Below, one piece after another: positions 7,493 to 16,264 of a stretch of 64,000 bases of DNA (positions are counted from its first letter, which is position 1; every line of letters starts with the position of its first letter). Source of the DNA: Ruicaihuangia caeni (lineage in GTDB: Bacteria; Actinomycetota; Actinomycetes; Actinomycetales; Microbacteriaceae); NCBI RefSeq assembly GCF_029952955.1, contig NZ_JASATX010000003.1:62001-126000 (forward strand), written 5' to 3'. The notes beneath the pieces were generated by a model, which did not search any database, was not told where the DNA came from, and worked only from the letters and a program-made list of their open reading frames with translations. The position numbers and the translations under genes were made by a program.

Positions 7493-8705
7493 CTACCGGC
7501 TCCGGCTGCAGTTGCACCCCGAACTCAGACATGACCCGGGTCTGCACGAAACTCGCGAGCTGCAGCACCTCGGCTGCGGTCGCGCCCCCGGTGTTGGTGA
7601 TCGCCAGGGTGTGCTTGCTCGAGATGGCGGCGCGAGAGCCTGTGAGCCGGAACCCGCGCGAGATGCCGGAGCGCTCGATGAGCCACGCGGCGCTGAGCTT
7701 CACCATGCGCTCGTCATGCTCCGGCGGAGAGGCGGGCTCGGCGCCGAGCGGCACCGCGAGATCCTGCGGCTCATCCCAGAGCGGCCAGCGCGGCGCGTCG
7801 GGCGGCAAGGCGCGCGCGAACTCCTCGCTGACGATCGGGTTGGTGAAGAAGGAGCCCGCGCTCCAGCTGTCGGCATCCGCCTCGTCGAGCACCATGCCCT
7901 TCGAAGCGCGCAGGGCGAGCACCGCATCCCGCACCTCCGAGACCCGCACTCGGTCGCCGACCTCAGCGCTGAGCGCCGCGGCGAGCTGCGGATACGCGAT
8001 CGGCGCGCTCGCGCCCAGGATGTCGTCGAGCTCGAGTTCGACAGCGAGCACGATGCCCCTGCGCCCCTGCTTGAACACGCTGGTCCGGTAGCCGAAGCCG
8101 AGCTCCCCCGCGGGGAGCCGAAGCACCTCACCGGTCTCGTAGTCGAGGAACTCGACCGCGGTGAGCACGTCAGCCATCTCCTGGCCGTACGCGCCGATGT
8201 TCTGAATGGGTGCGGCTCCGACCGAGCCTGGAATGCCCGAGAGTGCCTCCATGCCCGACCAGCCGTTCTCGACGGTCCACGCAACCAGCTCATCCCAGTT
8301 CTGACCCGCCTGCACGCGCAGATACACCTTCGAAGGCTGCTTGGCGGTACGAGCGAGAGTCGCGGTCACCTCCGCCGCCGGAGCCGCCTCGCTGGCGATC
8401 GCACTGATCACCGCGGATGCCGGCGGCACCGCAGCCGTCAGATCCCGCCCGAGCGCCGATGACGCCCACACGTGCCCCGCGTCGCGTGACACCTCGATGC
8501 CGCGCGTGACCACCCGGATCACGGTTCCGTGGAATCCCTCGTCGGCGATGACGACGTTCGACCCTCCCCCGAGCACGAAACACTCATCGCCGGACGCCCA
8601 GACGTCCAGCGCGCTCTCGACGAGCTCGCGCGTCGTGGCAGGCGCGATGATCCGCTCGGCGGGGCCGCCGACCCTCAGCGTTGTGAGTTCCGAGAGGTTC
8701 GTCAC
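7461..8705 (-). CDS. murB: UDP-N-acetylenolpyruvoylglucosamine reductase with an internal insertion
   Basis: Reduces UDP-GlcNAc-enolpyruvate to UDP-MurNAc in peptidoglycan synthesis. FAD-binding signatures are LGGGSNVVIADEGF at 45-58 and SGIPGSVGAAPIQNIGAYG near 156-174; RTSVFK follows the catalytic-domain pattern. At 414 residues it is about 40 longer than usual. The excess is an Ala/Ser-rich stretch at about 80-124, between TRGIEV and YLRVQAGQNWDELV, which are normally almost adjacent. The GTG start overlaps the stop of the upstream dehydratase gene (GTGA), so the three genes are one transcript. Confidence 0.93.
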   Translation of the reverse strand: MTNLSELTTLRVGGPAERIIAPATTRELVESALDVWASGDECFVLGGGSNVVIADEGFHGTVIRVVTRGIEVSRDAGHVWASSALGRDLTAAVPPASAVISAIASEAAPAAEVTATLARTAKQPSKVYLRVQAGQNWDELVAWTVENGWSGMEALSGIPGSVGAAPIQNIGAYGQEMADVLTAVEFLDYETGEVLRLPAGELGFGYRTSVFKQGRRGIVLAVELELDDILGASAPIAYPQLAAALSAEVGDRVRVSEVRDAVLALRASKGMVLDEADADSWSAGSFFTNPIVSEEFARALPPDAPRWPLWDEPQDLAVPLGAEPASPPEHDERMVKLSAAWLIERSGISRGFRLTGSRAAISSKHTLAITNTGGATAAEVLQLASFVQTRVMSEFGVQLQPEPVVLAPPVEYHG

Positions 8706-9112
8706 GCCGGCAAGCTCACCCTGGCCTGCGCCTTGCCGAGCACGGTCTGTCCGGCGTAGGTGACCGTGAGGTCGATCCGCGCTCCGGCCTCGTCGACCGC
8801 GCCGACCTTGGCGACGACGGAGACGTCGGCCCCCGACTCGGGGTCGACGACCACCGGACGGGTGAACTTGACCTGGTAGTCGATGACGCGGCCGCTGTCA
8901 CCGCCGAGCCAGTCGACGACCGGCTGCACGGCGAAGCCCATGGTCAGCATGCCGTGGGCCAGCACACCGGGAAGCCCGACCGACGCGGCTACATCGTCGC
9001 GGTAGTGGATGGGATTGAAGTCGCCAGAAGCTCCGGCATACCGAACGAGCGTGTCACGCGTCAGGTGGAAGTCGCGCTCGGCGATCACATCGCCGACGTT
9101 GAGGCCGCTCAT
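8702..9112 (-). CDS. MaoC-like hot-dog dehydratase (HadB-like)
   Basis: A 136-residue single hot-dog protein. DFNPIHYRDDVAASVGLPGVLAHGMLTMGF at about 31-60 is the R-hydratase/MaoC signature with the catalytic Asp and His (D-x-N-P-x-H). It pairs with the upstream hot-dog gene, as HadA/HadB do in mycobacteria, where the pair dehydrates 3-hydroxyacyl-ACP in fatty-acid elongation. The same role is inferred here. Coupled by four-base overlaps to the upstream gene and to murB, a linkage common in actinobacteria. Confidence 0.85.
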   Translation of the reverse strand: MSGLNVGDVIAERDFHLTRDTLVRYAGASGDFNPIHYRDDVAASVGLPGVLAHGMLTMGFAVQPVVDWLGGDSGRVIDYQVKFTRPVVVDPESGADVSVVAKVGAVDEAGARIDLTVTYAGQTVLGKAQARVSLPA

Positions 9113-9555
9113 TCGTCTCCCCTCACTACGAGCGTCGAGGTGGCCGTGACCACATGCGCCCCCTCGGCATCCGTGATGTCAGAGACCGCGGTGACCATGC
9201 TGTGCGCACCGAGAGTCTTGACCGCCGAAACCGTGAGGCGCGCGGTCAGCTCATCGCCGGCGACGATCGGGCGGGTGTAGCTGAAGCGCTGGTCGCCGTG
9301 CACGACGCGACTGAAGTCGATGCCCGCATCCGGCTCGGACAGCAATTGTGCGAGCGTGTGCTCCTGCACGACGACGGCGAAGGTCGGCGGGGCAACCACA
9401 TCGGCGTAGCCGGCAGCACGGGCTGCGTCGGCGTCGTGGTTGAGCGGACTGGTGGCGAGCACGGCGCGCGCGAACTCGCGCACCTTCTCGCGACCGACGA
9501 GGTACGGGGCGGTGGGGGCGAACTCGCGCCCGGTGAGCTCGGGGTTCACTGGCAC
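9109..9555 (-). CDS. N-terminal-type MaoC dehydratase partner (HadA-like)
   Basis: A 148-residue hot-dog protein of the FAS1-like dehydratase N-domain type, with VAPPTFAVVVQE and VVHGDQRFSYTRPIVAGDELTARLTV typical of HadA/UPF0336 proteins. It lacks the D-x-N-P-x-H catalytic motif found in the partner, consistent with a structural or substrate-binding subunit. The start is GTG; TAGACT at 9562-9567 (minus strand) leaves six bases before it, so the transcript is probably leaderless. Confidence 0.82.
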   Translation of the reverse strand: MPVNPELTGREFAPTAPYLVGREKVREFARAVLATSPLNHDADAARAAGYADVVAPPTFAVVVQEHTLAQLLSEPDAGIDFSRVVHGDQRFSYTRPIVAGDELTARLTVSAVKTLGAHSMVTAVSDITDAEGAHVVTATSTLVVRGDE

Positions 9556-9795
9556 CCCGACAGTCTACGGTGACGGGTTAACCACAGCAGCGCCCCGCTT
9601 GTGGCGAGGCGCTGCTGCTCAGCTCCGCATGCCGCGCGCCGGTCTGGGATCACAGCCGGTCTCGCGACATCCGAGGTCTTGCGCGAATGCACTCGGCATC
9701 CGCAGGTCTGGTGAGTGCGCGAAGCACTCGGGTCGTGGGCGGATGCCGGCGCCGCTGGCCGTTCGACACGGCGGCGTCGCGGCATCCGCGATGGA
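9556..9795. other. Hairpin-rich spacer downstream of gabD
   Basis: Holds the leaderless promoter of the next gene and several possible terminators for gabD. CGGCATCCGC at 9694-9703 pairs with GCGGATGCCG at 9739-9748 around an inner GAGTGC/GCACTC hairpin (9713-9729). CAGCAGCGCC/GGCGCTGCTG pair at 9585-9617. None has a T-run. No small gene seen. Confidence 0.6.
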
Positions 9796-11277
9796 TCAGG
9801 CGAAGGGGTTCGGGGTGAGCGTGTACTTCGTCTCGAGGTACTCGTGGATGCCCTCGGCACCGCCCTCTCGGCCGAGGCCCGACTGCTTGACGCCGCCGAA
9901 GGGCGCGGCCGCGTTGGAGACGACGCCCACGTTGAGCCCCATCATGCCCGTGTCGATGAGGTCGATCATGCGCTGACCGCGCTTGAAGTCCTCGGTGAAC
10001 ACGTATCCGACGAGCCCGTACTCGCTGTCGTTCGCGATGCGCACGGCGTCTGCCTCGTCCTTGAACCGGATGATGCTGACGACCGGGCCGAAGATCTCCT
10101 CGGCCTTGATCGCCATGCCGTCGGTCACACCGTCGACCACCGTCGGCTCGAAGAACGAGCCCGGGCCATCGATGGGCGAGCCGCCCGCGAGCACCTTCGC
10201 GCCCTTCTCGACCGCGTCGCTGACGAGACGCTCGGTGTTCTTGACCGCCTTGTCGTCGATGAGCGGGCCGATGGCGACTCCCTCTTCGGTTCCGCGGCCG
10301 ACGCGCATCTCCTTGACGCGCTCGGTGAGGCGGCGCGCGAACTCGTCGGCGATGCCCTCCTGCACGATGAAGCGGTTCGCCGCGGTGCAGGCCTGGCCGA
10401 TGTTGCGGAACTTGGCGATCAGCGCGCCTTCGACCGCCTTGTCGAGATCAGCGTCATCGAACACGACGAACGGGGCGTTGCCTCCGAGCTCCATCGAGGT
10501 GCGCAGCACGTTGTTCGCAGCGAGCTTCAGCAGGCCGACGCCCACCGGGGTCGAGCCGGTGAAGCTGACCTTGCGCAGGCGAGGGTCTGACATGAGCGCC
10601 TCGGACAGCTTCGAGGTCGACGTGGTCGTGATGACGTTCACGACTCCCTTGGGCAGTCCGGCCTCTTCGAGCAGGGCGACGAGGGCGAGCGTGGTCAGCG
10701 GCGTCAGGGTGGCCGGCTTCACGACGGCGGTGCAGCCCGCGGCAAGCGCCGGGCCCAGCTTGCGGGTGGCCATCGCGAGCGGGAAGTTCCACGGGGTGAT
10801 CAGGTAGCACGGCCCGACTGGGCGGTGCGTGACGATCATGCGACCGGTGCCCTCTGGGTTCGCGCCGTAGCGCCCGTCGATGCGCACGGCCTCCTCGGAG
10901 AACCAGCGCAGGAACTCACCGCCGTAGGCGACCTCGCCACGCGCTTCGGCGAGGGGCTTGCCCATCTCCAGCGTCATGAGCAGAGCGAAGTCTTCCTTGC
11001 GCTCCTGCAGCAGGTCGAACGCCTTGCGCAGGATCTCGCCGCGCACGCGGGCCGGGGTCGCGGCCCACTCCTCCTGAGCAGCGGCGGCGGCGTCAAGCGC
11101 GCGCACGCCGTCTTCGACGGTCGCGTCGGCGATCTCGCGGATCACTTCGTAGGTGGCGGGGTCGCGCACCTCGATGGTCTTGCCGCCGTCGGCGTCGACC
11201 CACTCGCCGCCGATGTACAGCTGGTTCGGCACGCGCTCGAGCAGGTCGCGCTCGGTGCTCGTCACGGTCATGGTCAT
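9796..11277 (-). CDS. gabD: Succinate-semialdehyde dehydrogenase
   Basis: Oxidises succinic semialdehyde from GabT to succinate with NAD(P). The 493-residue aldehyde dehydrogenase has the catalytic Glu in MELGGNAPF (E263) and the nucleophile in IGQACTAANRF (C297), plus TPWNFPLAM at 161-169. The ATG at 11277 follows GGAGGAG by six bases, which fixes the start; the longer open frame lacks such a site. It follows gabT on the same strand with an 85-base gap containing a 13-bp hairpin. Confidence 0.93.
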   Translation of the reverse strand: MTMTVTSTERDLLERVPNQLYIGGEWVDADGGKTIEVRDPATYEVIREIADATVEDGVRALDAAAAAQEEWAATPARVRGEILRKAFDLLQERKEDFALLMTLEMGKPLAEARGEVAYGGEFLRWFSEEAVRIDGRYGANPEGTGRMIVTHRPVGPCYLITPWNFPLAMATRKLGPALAAGCTAVVKPATLTPLTTLALVALLEEAGLPKGVVNVITTTSTSKLSEALMSDPRLRKVSFTGSTPVGVGLLKLAANNVLRTSMELGGNAPFVVFDDADLDKAVEGALIAKFRNIGQACTAANRFIVQEGIADEFARRLTERVKEMRVGRGTEEGVAIGPLIDDKAVKNTERLVSDAVEKGAKVLAGGSPIDGPGSFFEPTVVDGVTDGMAIKAEEIFGPVVSIIRFKDEADAVRIANDSEYGLVGYVFTEDFKRGQRMIDLIDTGMMGLNVGVVSNAAAPFGGVKQSGLGREGGAEGIHEYLETKYTLTPNPFA

Positions 11278-11317
11278 GTCGTGCTCCTCCGTCGGAGTGT
11301 GTGGAAGTTCAAGAGGG

Positions 11318-11356
11318 GGTGCGGATGCCGGAGCCGTCGGCCGCGGCATCCGCACC
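11318..11356 (-). terminator. Strong hairpin between gabT and gabD
   Basis: GGTGCGGATGCCG (11318-11330) and its exact complement (11344-11356) form a 13-bp stem with a 13-base loop. There is no T-run. It may terminate part of the gabT transcript, setting a lower level of gabD, or stabilise the processed gabT end. The arms contain the over-represented GGATGCC word. Confidence 0.65.
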
Positions 11357-11362
11357 GCTCGA

Positions 11363-12721
11363 TCAGGCCGCGGCGATCGCGTCTGCGACGATGCGCAGAC
11401 CCTCGTCGAGCAGGTGGTCGGGCATGGTGAGCGGCGGGAGGAAGCGGATGACGTTTCCGTAGGTGCCGCAGGTGAGCAGGATCACGCCGTGCTCGTGCGC
11501 GTACTTCGCGATCTTGCCGGTGAGCTCTGCGTCAGGCTCGTTGGTGGCCGGGTCGACGAGTTCGATCGCCACCATCGCACCGCGTCCGCGGACGTCGCCG
11601 ATGCGGGGGTCTTCGCTGGCGAGCGCGTTGAGGCGGCCCATCATCGTGGTGCCGATCTCCTGGGCGCGCTGCACGAGGCCGTCCTGCTCGTACGACTCGA
11701 TCGTCGCGAGGGCTGCCGCGCAAGCGATCGGGTTGCCGCCGTAGGTGCCGCCGATGCCGCCGACCTGCGGGTGGTCCATGATCTCAGCGCGTCCGGTCAC
11801 CGCCGAGAGCGGCAGGCCACCGGCGATGCCCTTGGCCGTCACGATGATGTCGGGTGCGATGCCCTCGTGGTCGCTGGCGAACATGGCGCCGGTGCGCGCG
11901 AAGCCGGTCTGCACCTCGTCGGCGATGAACACGACGTCGTTCTCGCGGGCCCATGCCACCAGCGTGGGGAGGAAGCCCTCGGCGGGAACGATGAAGCCAC
12001 CCTCGCCCTGGATGGGCTCGATGATGATTGCAGCGAGGTTCTCTGCGCCGACCTGCTTCTCGATGGTGCTGATCGCCTTGCGTGCCGCGGTGACGCCGTC
12101 GAGGCCGCCGTCACGGAACGGGTATGACAGCGGCGCGCGGTACACCTCGGGCGCGAACGGGCCGAAGCCGCTCTTGTACGGGATGTTCTTGGCGGTGAGG
12201 CCCATCGTGAGGTTCGTGCGGCCGTGGTAGGCGTGGTCGAACGCGACGACGGCCTGCTTGCCGGTGTAGTGACGCGCGATCTTCACCGCGTTCTCAACAG
12301 CCTCGGCACCCGAGTTGAAGAGGGCGCTGCGCTTCTCGAAGTCGCCAGGGGTCAGGCGGTTGAGCGCCTCTGCGACCTCGACGTACGAGTCGTAGTGCGT
12401 GACGGTGAAGCAGGTGTGCGTGAAGCGGTTGAGCTGCTCGGCCATCGCCTTCACGACGCGGGGGTTCGAGTTGCCCACGCCGGTCACGGCGATGCCGGAG
12501 CCGAAGTCGATGAGCGAGTTGCCGTCGGCGTCGACGAGCACGCCGCCGCCTGCCGCAACGGTGAACACCGGCACGGTGGCGCCCACGGCTTTGGAGACCG
12601 CGGCCTGCTTGCGGGCCATGAGCTTCTTCGACTCAGGGCCAGGGATCTCGGTGACGAGCTTGCGCTCCTGGGGAAGCTCGGGACCGCCGACGATTGCAGC
12701 GGTGTTGTCGGTCATGGTCAT
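11363..12721 (-). CDS. gabT: 4-aminobutyrate-2-oxoglutarate transaminase
   Basis: Transfers the amino group of GABA to 2-oxoglutarate, giving succinic semialdehyde. The 452-residue class III aminotransferase shows NSGAEAVENA (136-145), IADEVQTGFARTG (266-278) with the PLP-ring Asp, and the Schiff-base lysine in VTAKGIAGGLP (K297). The ATG at 12721 is preceded by AGGAG five bases away; the extra 80 upstream codons of the open frame have no support. A divergent PucR-type regulator starts 335 bases away. Confidence 0.94.
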   Translation of the reverse strand: MTMTDNTAAIVGGPELPQERKLVTEIPGPESKKLMARKQAAVSKAVGATVPVFTVAAGGGVLVDADGNSLIDFGSGIAVTGVGNSNPRVVKAMAEQLNRFTHTCFTVTHYDSYVEVAEALNRLTPGDFEKRSALFNSGAEAVENAVKIARHYTGKQAVVAFDHAYHGRTNLTMGLTAKNIPYKSGFGPFAPEVYRAPLSYPFRDGGLDGVTAARKAISTIEKQVGAENLAAIIIEPIQGEGGFIVPAEGFLPTLVAWARENDVVFIADEVQTGFARTGAMFASDHEGIAPDIIVTAKGIAGGLPLSAVTGRAEIMDHPQVGGIGGTYGGNPIACAAALATIESYEQDGLVQRAQEIGTTMMGRLNALASEDPRIGDVRGRGAMVAIELVDPATNEPDAELTGKIAKYAHEHGVILLTCGTYGNVIRFLPPLTMPDHLLDEGLRIVADAIAAA

Positions 12722-13056
12722 AGTTGCTCCTCGACTCTCTAAGGCGACTCTGTGGACCCGGGCCGAGCGACCGGGCGCGCGGTGATCCTCTGGAGATCCT
12801 GCGCGCCGCGGCTGACCATTTCGTGAACGCCGCGGCCTGAGTGGGTCGCGACAGTGCGGAAGAGGGGCTGCCCGGACGAGAGCCATGCTAGGCGCGCTCT
12901 GCACGGCTTCACATTCGACGGGTTGTACATTATGAGCAGTCGCCTTCACCGCCGTGTACATGGTCGGAATGCACGGCCTACAACGCGGGCGAGGGGCTTC
13001 GGTCGTGCGTCCGCGACGCCGGCCGCTTCACTGCTCAAGAAAGGTCGGATGCTGCT
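12722..13056. other. Divergent control region between gabT and the PucR-type gene
   Basis: A 335-base intergenic region that must contain promoters for both directions. The only marked structure is the pair of TGTACA palindromes 31 bp apart at 12924-12960. These are flanked by inverted CATTCGAC/GTCGGAATG and by GCACGGC at 12901 and 12971. No small gene seen. Confidence 0.6.
12924..12960. promoter_or_regulatory. Paired TGTACA operator candidate
   Basis: Identical palindromes TGTACA at 12924-12929 and 12955-12960 are 31 bp apart, three helical turns, on the same DNA face. They lie in the divergent region between gabT and its likely regulator. Binding by the PucR-type protein is inference. Confidence 0.45.
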
Positions 13057-14601
13057 GTGCCAGCCACCCTGCGCCGCCTCCTGGCGACCCCGGAGTTCAA
13101 GCTCACCCTGCTCAGCACGGATGCCGCCTCCCTCTCACGACTCGATGAGCCGGCCGCGTGGGTGCACAGCTCGGATCTCGCCGACCCGACCCCGTTCCTG
13201 TCGTCGGGTCAGGTGCTGCTCACGACGGGCACTCAGTTCGGTGCCGGGCCGGCGGCGACCTCTGCTGACGAGTACGTCGAGCGGCTCGTCGCCTGCGGCA
13301 TCCTGGGACTCGGCTTCGGCACCGAGGTGATCAGGGAAGGCACTCCCGCTGAACTGATCGAGGCTTGCGACCGGTTCGGGATGCCGCTCTTCGAGGTGCC
13401 GTACCGCACGCCGTTCATCGCGCTGATCCGCGCGGCGGCCGACATGGTCGCCGCCGATGCCTATGCGCGGAACACCTGGGCGCTCGAAGCGCAGGGTGCG
13501 ATCGCTCGCGCCGCGCTGCGCCCCGACGGGCTGAACGCCACGCTGGCGGAGCTCTCGCGGCAGCTCGGCCACTGGGTGGCGCTCTTCAGCCCCGGCGGCG
13601 GGCTCGAGCGCGTCTTCCCAGAGGAATCTCTGCAGGGCGAGACGTTGGCTGCGGTGCGCGAAGAGGCCACGCGTTTGGTTCGTCGCGGGCAGCGCGCCAG
13701 CTCGACCATCACGATCGGCGGTGAGCAGCTCACCGTGCAGACGCTGGGGGGGCTCGGCCGGCTGCGCGGCGCGCTCGCCCTCGGAGGCTCGGGAGACCTC
13801 GACGAAGCCGGCCGTGACGTGCTCACCTCTGTGATCGCCCTCGCGAGCCTCGCGCTCGAGCAGAACCACGCGCTCGACCGGGCTCGCTCGCACCTGCGCT
13901 CGGGAGTGCTGCACGCGCTGTTCGGCGGCGGCATCGAGCTCGCAGCGGGCATTGCGCGCGAGATGTGGGGCCCGCTCCCCTCTGGGCTTGTGCGCGTCGC
14001 GGTCGCGCCGATCACCACGGGGTCGACCGACGCCGCGACCGACTGGCTCGCCCTGCAGGTGGAGCAGCGCCCCGGCGACCTCTTCTTCGGCCTGCTCGAT
14101 GGCAGCTTGATCGTGGTGCTGGAGGAAGGCGCGATCGGGCTGCTCGACGAACTCGGGCGCGAGTTCTCGATGCCGGTCGGCCTTTCCGACCCGGTCACCT
14201 ACGCGCGGCTCGGTGAGGCCCGTCAGCAGGCGCAGCAGGCGTTGAATCGGGCCCTCGAGATCGGCCCCGGCGTGGTGGCCTTCGACACGGTGTCGCAGCA
14301 GGGCGTGCTCGCGTTCCTGGCGCGCACCAACGCGCGGCAGATCGCCGGGGCGACGTTGCGACCGCTGGTGGAGCACGACGAGGCCGAGGGCACCGAGTTG
14401 GTGCGCACACTGCGCGCCTGGCTCGAGTCGAACGGACACTTCGATCAGACCGCGCGCGAACTCGGCGTGCACCGGCACACCGTGCGCAGCCGCGTCGCCA
14501 CCGCCGAGCGGCTGCTGGGGCGCGACCTCTCGACATTCCATGCCCGCGCCGATGTGTGGGCTGCTCTGCTGGCCGCGGGGGACCCGGCCGGCGCGGCGTA
14601 G
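13057..14601 (+). CDS. PucR-family transcriptional regulator of GABA catabolism
   Basis: A 514-residue regulator. Residues 1-130 form the purine-catabolism (PucR) N-domain, with SSDLADPTPFLSSGQVLLTTGTQ early on. The middle is a GGDEF-like/CdaR sensor region, and the C-terminus is the PucR helix-turn-helix, LESNGHFDQTARELGVHRHTV followed by RSRVATAERLLG. Family members often activate amine, purine or GABA use; divergent placement from gabT suggests this role. The start is a GTG; GAAAGG lies about 14 bases upstream. GabR of corynebacteria and bacilli has a different fold, so the assignment rests on context. Confidence 0.8.
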   Translation: MPATLRRLLATPEFKLTLLSTDAASLSRLDEPAAWVHSSDLADPTPFLSSGQVLLTTGTQFGAGPAATSADEYVERLVACGILGLGFGTEVIREGTPAELIEACDRFGMPLFEVPYRTPFIALIRAAADMVAADAYARNTWALEAQGAIARAALRPDGLNATLAELSRQLGHWVALFSPGGGLERVFPEESLQGETLAAVREEATRLVRRGQRASSTITIGGEQLTVQTLGGLGRLRGALALGGSGDLDEAGRDVLTSVIALASLALEQNHALDRARSHLRSGVLHALFGGGIELAAGIAREMWGPLPSGLVRVAVAPITTGSTDAATDWLALQVEQRPGDLFFGLLDGSLIVVLEEGAIGLLDELGREFSMPVGLSDPVTYARLGEARQQAQQALNRALEIGPGVVAFDTVSQQGVLAFLARTNARQIAGATLRPLVEHDEAEGTELVRTLRAWLESNGHFDQTARELGVHRHTVRSRVATAERLLGRDLSTFHARADVWAALLAAGDPAGAA

Positions 14602-14730
14602 GTCTGCGCCCGGTTGGCCCGCGAGGGCTGCGTTCGGGACATGCTCGGTGCTCGCTTAGGCGGTGCGACGGCTTGCTCGGTGCCTGGCCTGCTCGGCGCG
14701 GCGGCTTGCCGCCTGCGAGCCGTCGCCGCT

Positions 14731-14788
14731 GCGAGGGTTTGCTGCGGTTGCGACGGTTGCATCCCTCGCGCGTGCAGCAAACCCTCGC
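14731..14788. repeat. Palindromic intergenic element, copy 2
   Basis: GCGAGGGTTTGCTGC (14731-14745) pairs perfectly with GCAGCAAACCCTCGC (14774-14788) around a 28-base loop (14746-14773). The loop is identical to that of copy 3. Confidence 0.9.
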
Positions 14789-14940
14789 GACAGCGAGGAC
14801 GCCCATCGCGAGAGAGACAGCACCCGCCGAGAGCGACGGCATGCCTAGCGAGGGCGACGCATCCTTCGCGAGAGTAAGGCGCGCGCCGAGACAGCACCCG
14901 AGAGCGACCGCACTCTTCGAGCTGCACGCTGGACAGCATC

Positions 14941-15004
14941 CTCGCGAGGGTTTGCTGCGGTTGCGACGGTTGCATCCCTCGCGCGTGCCGCAAACCCTCG
15001 CGAG
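14941..15004. repeat. Palindromic intergenic element, copy 3
   Basis: An 18-bp arm, CTCGCGAGGGTTTGCTGC (14941-14958), pairs with 14987-15004 with one mismatch (T-C). The loop 14959-14986 is identical to that of copy 2, 213 bases upstream in the same orientation. Confidence 0.9.
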
Positions 15005-15150
15005 AGCGACGGCGCCCATCGCGAGAGCGAGGGCGCCCGTCGCGAGAAGAGACAGCATCCAGGCCGGGAGACACTCGAGCGTGACCGCTGGGCACGGGCA
15101 GAACGGATGCCGCGACCACAACGGATCCCGCGACTCAGGATCCCGCGACG

Positions 15151-16095
15151 TCACACCGCAGGCAGGGGCATCGGCTGCAGGGCCGCGCGCCTGGCGATCA
15201 GGTCGCGGGCGTGCTCATCGAGGCGGCGGTCTTCGTCTGAGCGCAGTTCCAGTTGCGGCACGGGCAGCGCCTTGCCCTCGTCGTCGACCGTCACGAAGAT
15301 GCTCATGCACTGCGTCGTGAGTTGCCGCTCCGGCGAGCGCGGGTCGCCCGAGCGCACATGCACCGCGACGTGCATGCTGTGCTCGCCCGTGTGGATCAGC
15401 CGCGCGTCGAGCTCGACCACATGCCCCAGATGGATCGGCCGGTAGAAGTGGATGCCGCCCGAGTACACGGCGACCGCCTGCCGACCGGCCCAGCCAGTCG
15501 CGAGCGCGCCCGCGACCTCGTCGATCCAGCGCATCACGAACCCGCCGTGCACCTTCCCACCCCAGTTCGCATCAGTGGGTGCGGCGAGGAACCGGAATGT
15601 CTCGCGAGGTGTGGTGCCGGCATCCGTGTATTGCTGAGCCCGCATCACGTCGTGGATCGCCCGACGTCCCTCGATACGATCGACGGCCCCGCGTGAGAGC
15701 TTCTCGTCGGCGCTGCTCGTCGGCCGCCACGGCGGCACTGTTCGCGGCGCCCCGTGCTCGTCGACGGCGACGAACACGAGCAGGCAGTGCATGGCTCGCT
15801 CGAATCGGCTGTCTCGCACATCGGCGGCGTCGACCGTGACCAGCACATGCATGCTGGTGCGTCCGGTATGCACGATGCGGGCAGTGGCCTCGATGAGGTT
15901 GCCCGGGCGAATGGGCCGGGTGAAGTGCACATTGCCCACGTACGCCGTGACGCAGTACGACCCGCTGTATCCGCTTGCGCAGGCGTATCCCGCCTTGTCG
16001 ATCCACTCGAGAACGCGCCCGGCCTGCACGCGTGTGCCGTCGGTGACGACATCGGTTGGAGCGGCGAGGAAGCGAAGCGTGATGCGATCGGTCAT
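15151..16095 (-). CDS. Acyl-CoA thioesterase with two hot-dog domains
   Basis: A 314-residue protein formed by two related halves, about 1-150 and 168-300. Each begins with the phrase FRFLAAPTD or LRFLAAPTD and contains a GxVLEWIDK or GFVMRWIDE helix of the YciA/cytosolic acyl-CoA hydrolase type. HFTRPI and HFYRPI mark equivalent strands. The second half has N-x-x-G-x-x-H-G-G with the usual thioesterase residues; the first half is changed there. Hydrolyses acyl-CoA to acid and CoA in the cytosol; chain length is unknown. No operon partner: it is convergent with the PucR-type gene. Confidence 0.88.
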   Translation of the reverse strand: MTDRITLRFLAAPTDVVTDGTRVQAGRVLEWIDKAGYACASGYSGSYCVTAYVGNVHFTRPIRPGNLIEATARIVHTGRTSMHVLVTVDAADVRDSRFERAMHCLLVFVAVDEHGAPRTVPPWRPTSSADEKLSRGAVDRIEGRRAIHDVMRAQQYTDAGTTPRETFRFLAAPTDANWGGKVHGGFVMRWIDEVAGALATGWAGRQAVAVYSGGIHFYRPIHLGHVVELDARLIHTGEHSMHVAVHVRSGDPRSPERQLTTQCMSIFVTVDDEGKALPVPQLELRSDEDRRLDEHARDLIARRAALQPMPLPAV

Positions 16096-16264
16096 GCGTG
16101 GTCCCGTAGCGGTTCACGCCGGGTGGTACGCGCGCGATGCGCCGGCAATGCGGCAATGCTACCGGGGCTGAGCGGGTGACAGCATCCGCTGAGAGGTCGC
16201 TGACTCCCCCTCCCCGGATGCCGACGTGCTGCCTACCGTGGTCAGCGAATCGAAGGGAGCAATC

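Larger units (their letters stand above)
14602..15150. other. Gene-free repeat region with two palindromic elements
   Basis: About 550 bases between convergent genes, without credible coding frames. It contains two copies of the palindromic element (14731 and 14941), followed by related GCCCATCGCGAGAG tracts at about 14809 and 15012, and a GGATCCCGCGAC tandem near 15121-15150. The palindrome plus trailing tract appears to be duplicated as a larger unit. Confidence 0.8.

Noticed and set aside
13135-14541. 468-codon frame antisense to the PucR-type gene
   Set aside because: Shadow frame; the plus-strand protein has clear family motifs and this one has none.
6838-15150. Possible CRISPR array in the repeat-rich spacers
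   Set aside because: Units are contiguous or sparse palindromes without regular unique spacers, and no cas genes are present.
14195-15154. 319-codon minus frame with repeated REGCNRRNRSKPS segments
   Set aside because: The protein repeats are translations of the palindromic DNA elements; most of the frame is antisense or intergenic.
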